Shown here piece after piece: positions 40,626 through 41,869 of a stretch of DNA of 41,869 nucleotides (the first letter of the stretch is position 1; each line of letters opens with the position of its first letter). A program made the translations under genes and the position numbers. The notes under the pieces were generated by a model that did no database searches, was not told where the DNA came from, and saw only the letters and a program-made list of their open reading frames with translations. Origin of the DNA: Pirellulales bacterium (GTDB lineage: Bacteria; Planctomycetota; Planctomycetia; Pirellulales; Thermoguttaceae); contig JADLEL010000172.1 of the NCBI GenBank assembly GCA_020846145.1, forward strand, positions 1-41,869. The letters run 5' to 3'.

Positions 40626-40760
40626 TAAAAAAAGCCCGCTGTTTGCCAGTCAGGTTTCGGCAAGCAACGGGCTTACACCACGGGTTCACTACCTGACGCC
40701 TCGATGTGGTGTCCCTGCTGGAACGCCGGCGACGAGGCAGTCGCACCAAACGCTCCAACA
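40626..40760 (-). ncRNA. Structured small RNA of unrecognised family, about 134 nt
   Basis: On the minus strand the predicted RNA runs from about 40760 to 40627. Stem 1 pairs 40751-40760 with 40716-40725 (10 bp, G-U allowed) and encloses a 5-bp hairpin (40740-40744 with 40729-40733) whose 6-nt loop contains GCCUC. Stem 2 pairs 40706-40712 with 40675-40681 (7 bp). The last hairpin, 40659-40673 with 40633-40647, has 14 of 15 pairs and is followed by seven U: an intrinsic terminator. The loop GCCUC can pair with GAGGC (40698-40702), and GUCAGGU (40691-40697) with ACCUGAC (40649-40655) in the terminator loop. A consensus promoter precedes it. I do not recognise the family; it lacks the SRP GGAAGG loop and any lysine-riboswitch motif. 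Confidence 0.72.
40627..40673 (-). terminator. Intrinsic terminator of the structured RNA
   Basis: Stem AGCCCGUUGCUUGCC with GGCAAACAGCGGGCU, one mismatch, followed by U7. dapB starts 125 nt further on, so it needs read-through or its own promoter. Confidence 0.88.
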
Positions 40761-40765
40761 TTGGT

Positions 40766-40793
40766 ATTATACGATTCCGGATCGGCGAATCAA
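40766..40793 (-). promoter_or_regulatory. Consensus sigma-70 promoter of the structured RNA
   Basis: On the minus strand TTGATT (40788-40793) and a perfect TATAAT (40766-40771) are separated by 16 nt. Transcription would start at about 40759-40760, which is the first base of stem 1. This is the best promoter I can see in the window. Confidence 0.78.
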
Positions 40794-40895
40794 GCATTTT
40801 CTTGGATTTTTTTCTCAGCTCGATTTCAAACGACCGATCTCAAGGGTAATTTCCGTAATTTAGAGGGGGTGTAGTGATCTGGCGGGATATGGAAT

Positions 40896-41606
40896 ATGTT
40901 AATGGGAAATAAACGGCAAAAACTCGAAAGGCTTCCAGCAAAAAGATTCATGTCGAACTATTCTTTACTCAACCGATTGCAGTATCAATTTTTCAAGTAC
41001 CTGATCCGCTGTTTTGCGGCGCCGTATTTTCGGATTCGGTATTCGGGCTTGGAAAATATCCCGGCCGAAGGCGGCGTTTTGGCGGTCTCGAACCATCAGA
41101 GCCATCTCGATCCTCCGCTGGTGGGGGCAGGCTGCCCGCGACGGATGAACTATCTCGCCCGGGAAACATTATTCCGCTTTGCACCGTTCGGGCGATTGAT
41201 CTATGCGGTGGGAGCAATTCCCCTGGATCGGGAAGGAGTAGGACTTTCGGGAATCAAGGAATCGTTGAGACGGCTTAAAAAGGGGGAAATGTTGCTGGTT
41301 TTTCCCGAGGGGACGCGCTCGCCCGATGGCGAAATGCATGCTTTTAAGCCTGGTTTCACCGCCTTGGCAGTGCGTTCGAAATCGGCGATCTTGCCGATTG
41401 CCATCGAAGGCGCCTATCGCGCTTGGCCCAAACAAGCCAAATTTCCCCGTCCGCGAATGGTGAACGTCCATTACGGCCCCCCCATTCTGCCGAACGAGTA
41501 TGAAAATATTGACGAACGAGAGTTGGTAAAACTCATCGAAAACCGTGTCCGGCAGTGCCAAGCCGAACTCAGAAAACGTCCCGTTTTCGCCAAAATGGCG
41601 AAGTAG
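40896..41606 (+). CDS. 1-acyl-sn-glycerol-3-phosphate acyltransferase (PlsC-like)
   Basis: A 236-residue membrane-associated acyltransferase of phospholipid synthesis. Motif I VSNHQSHLDPP (NHxSxxD) is at about 69, the acceptor-binding region GAIPLDREG near 108, motif III FPEGTRSPDGE near 132, and motif IV LPIAIEGAY near 166. Lyso-phosphatidate is the usual acceptor. The likely start is ATG 40896 or 40902; ATG 40950 is possible but would leave a shorter N-terminus. The C-terminus is basic (RKRPVFAKMAK). It stands alone after the structured RNA and before repeat copy D. Confidence 0.92.
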   Translation: MLMGNKRQKLERLPAKRFMSNYSLLNRLQYQFFKYLIRCFAAPYFRIRYSGLENIPAEGGVLAVSNHQSHLDPPLVGAGCPRRMNYLARETLFRFAPFGRLIYAVGAIPLDREGVGLSGIKESLRRLKKGEMLLVFPEGTRSPDGEMHAFKPGFTALAVRSKSAILPIAIEGAYRAWPKQAKFPRPRMVNVHYGPPILPNEYENIDERELVKLIENRVRQCQAELRKRPVFAKMAK

Positions 41607-41727
41607 GGCGGGCTTCGCCCACCGGTGGAATGCTCCGCGGCGAGAAATGCCAAAAAAAACCGGCACTTTCCGCGCCTTGCGAAAAACGCCATTCCCTGCG
41701 AACATGAAAAGATCGGATTCGATCCCC
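41607..41727. other. Spacer before repeat copy D
   Basis: No gene is seen. A short GGGCGGGCTTCGCCC palindrome lies directly after the acyltransferase stop (about 41606-41620), possibly its terminator or another repeat. Confidence 0.4.
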
Positions 41728-41869
41728 GTAAGCGTTCACGCGCCGGTCGGGGACTGGTCCATTTTTCGGCGTGAAAACGTATTTTGTGGACAAACGGCAG
41801 GCCGAAAACATGGACCTGTCCCCTTCCCGCGGCGCGAGGGGGACAGTCCCATTTTCGCGGCGATTAAGC
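41728..41869 (+). repeat. Dispersed palindromic repeat, copy D (right end cut)
   Basis: The left part of the repeat, starting GTAAGCGTTCACG as in copies B and C. The window stops in the middle of the element, right after GCGGCGATTAAGC. Its last 64 bases are identical to bases 1-64 of the window. Confidence 0.92.

Noticed and set aside
40626..40760. SRP RNA or lysine riboswitch as identity of the structured RNA
   Set aside because: It contains GUGAACC, as do some SRP RNAs, but lacks the GGAAGG(A)AGCA loop. It is also too short and lacks the conserved core for a lysine riboswitch, despite being next to dapB.

Overview
The window is bacterial DNA, GC-rich, with long conserved genes and unusually repeat-rich spacers. 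Several gene types together suggest an uncultured planctomycete: two PEP-CTERM sorted proteins, an ECF sigma factor next to a FecR-like protein, Tat-exported Gfo/Idh and sugar-isomerase proteins, DUF2961/GH172 and DUF4185 proteins, a giant autotransporter-repeat protein and planctomycete-style serine proteases. The assignment is inferred from gene content; there is no rRNA or other taxonomic marker here.

Layout. (1) 1-1912: part of a dispersed repeat, a PEP-CTERM protein, and pcm. (2) 1913-15567: a nearly complete Tad/Flp pilus locus on the + strand: flp pilin, prepilin peptidase, TadE, CpaB, secretin, TadZ, CpaF, TadB, TadC, a secreted protein and a TPR (TadD-like) protein. A cyclic di-GMP-I (GEMM) riboswitch lies just ahead of flp, so pilin production is probably set by c-di-GMP. 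A nucleotidyltransferase gene pair and a dispersed repeat are wedged, in antisense, between tadZ and cpaF. (3) 15784-21440: GH28 glycosidase, Gfo/Idh oxidoreductase, enolase-superfamily enzyme and a convergent amidohydrolase, a plausible uronic acid or plant polysaccharide module. (4) 21809-29254, minus strand: ECF sigma factor, overlapping FecR-like membrane protein, and a 1712-residue beta-strand-repeat PEP-CTERM protein ending at a strong terminator. (5) 30022-37316: thioredoxin-like ferredoxin, sugar isomerase, PDZ serine protease with a long Ala/Glu/Lys tail, DUF4185 and DUF2961 proteins. (6) 37772-41606: small membrane protein, larE, ABM monooxygenase, dapB and a PlsC-type acyltransferase. 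Between dapB and the acyltransferase is a strongly predicted, promoter-driven structured RNA of about 134 nt that I do not recognise.

The most notable observations are this RNA (three hairpins, two complementary loop contacts, consensus promoter, strong terminator), the c-di-GMP riboswitch over the Tad locus, and the density of palindromic and heptanucleotide repeats in the spacers. The first and last 64 bases of the window are identical and both lie inside the same dispersed repeat, which suggests an assembly break at that repeat rather than a circular molecule.
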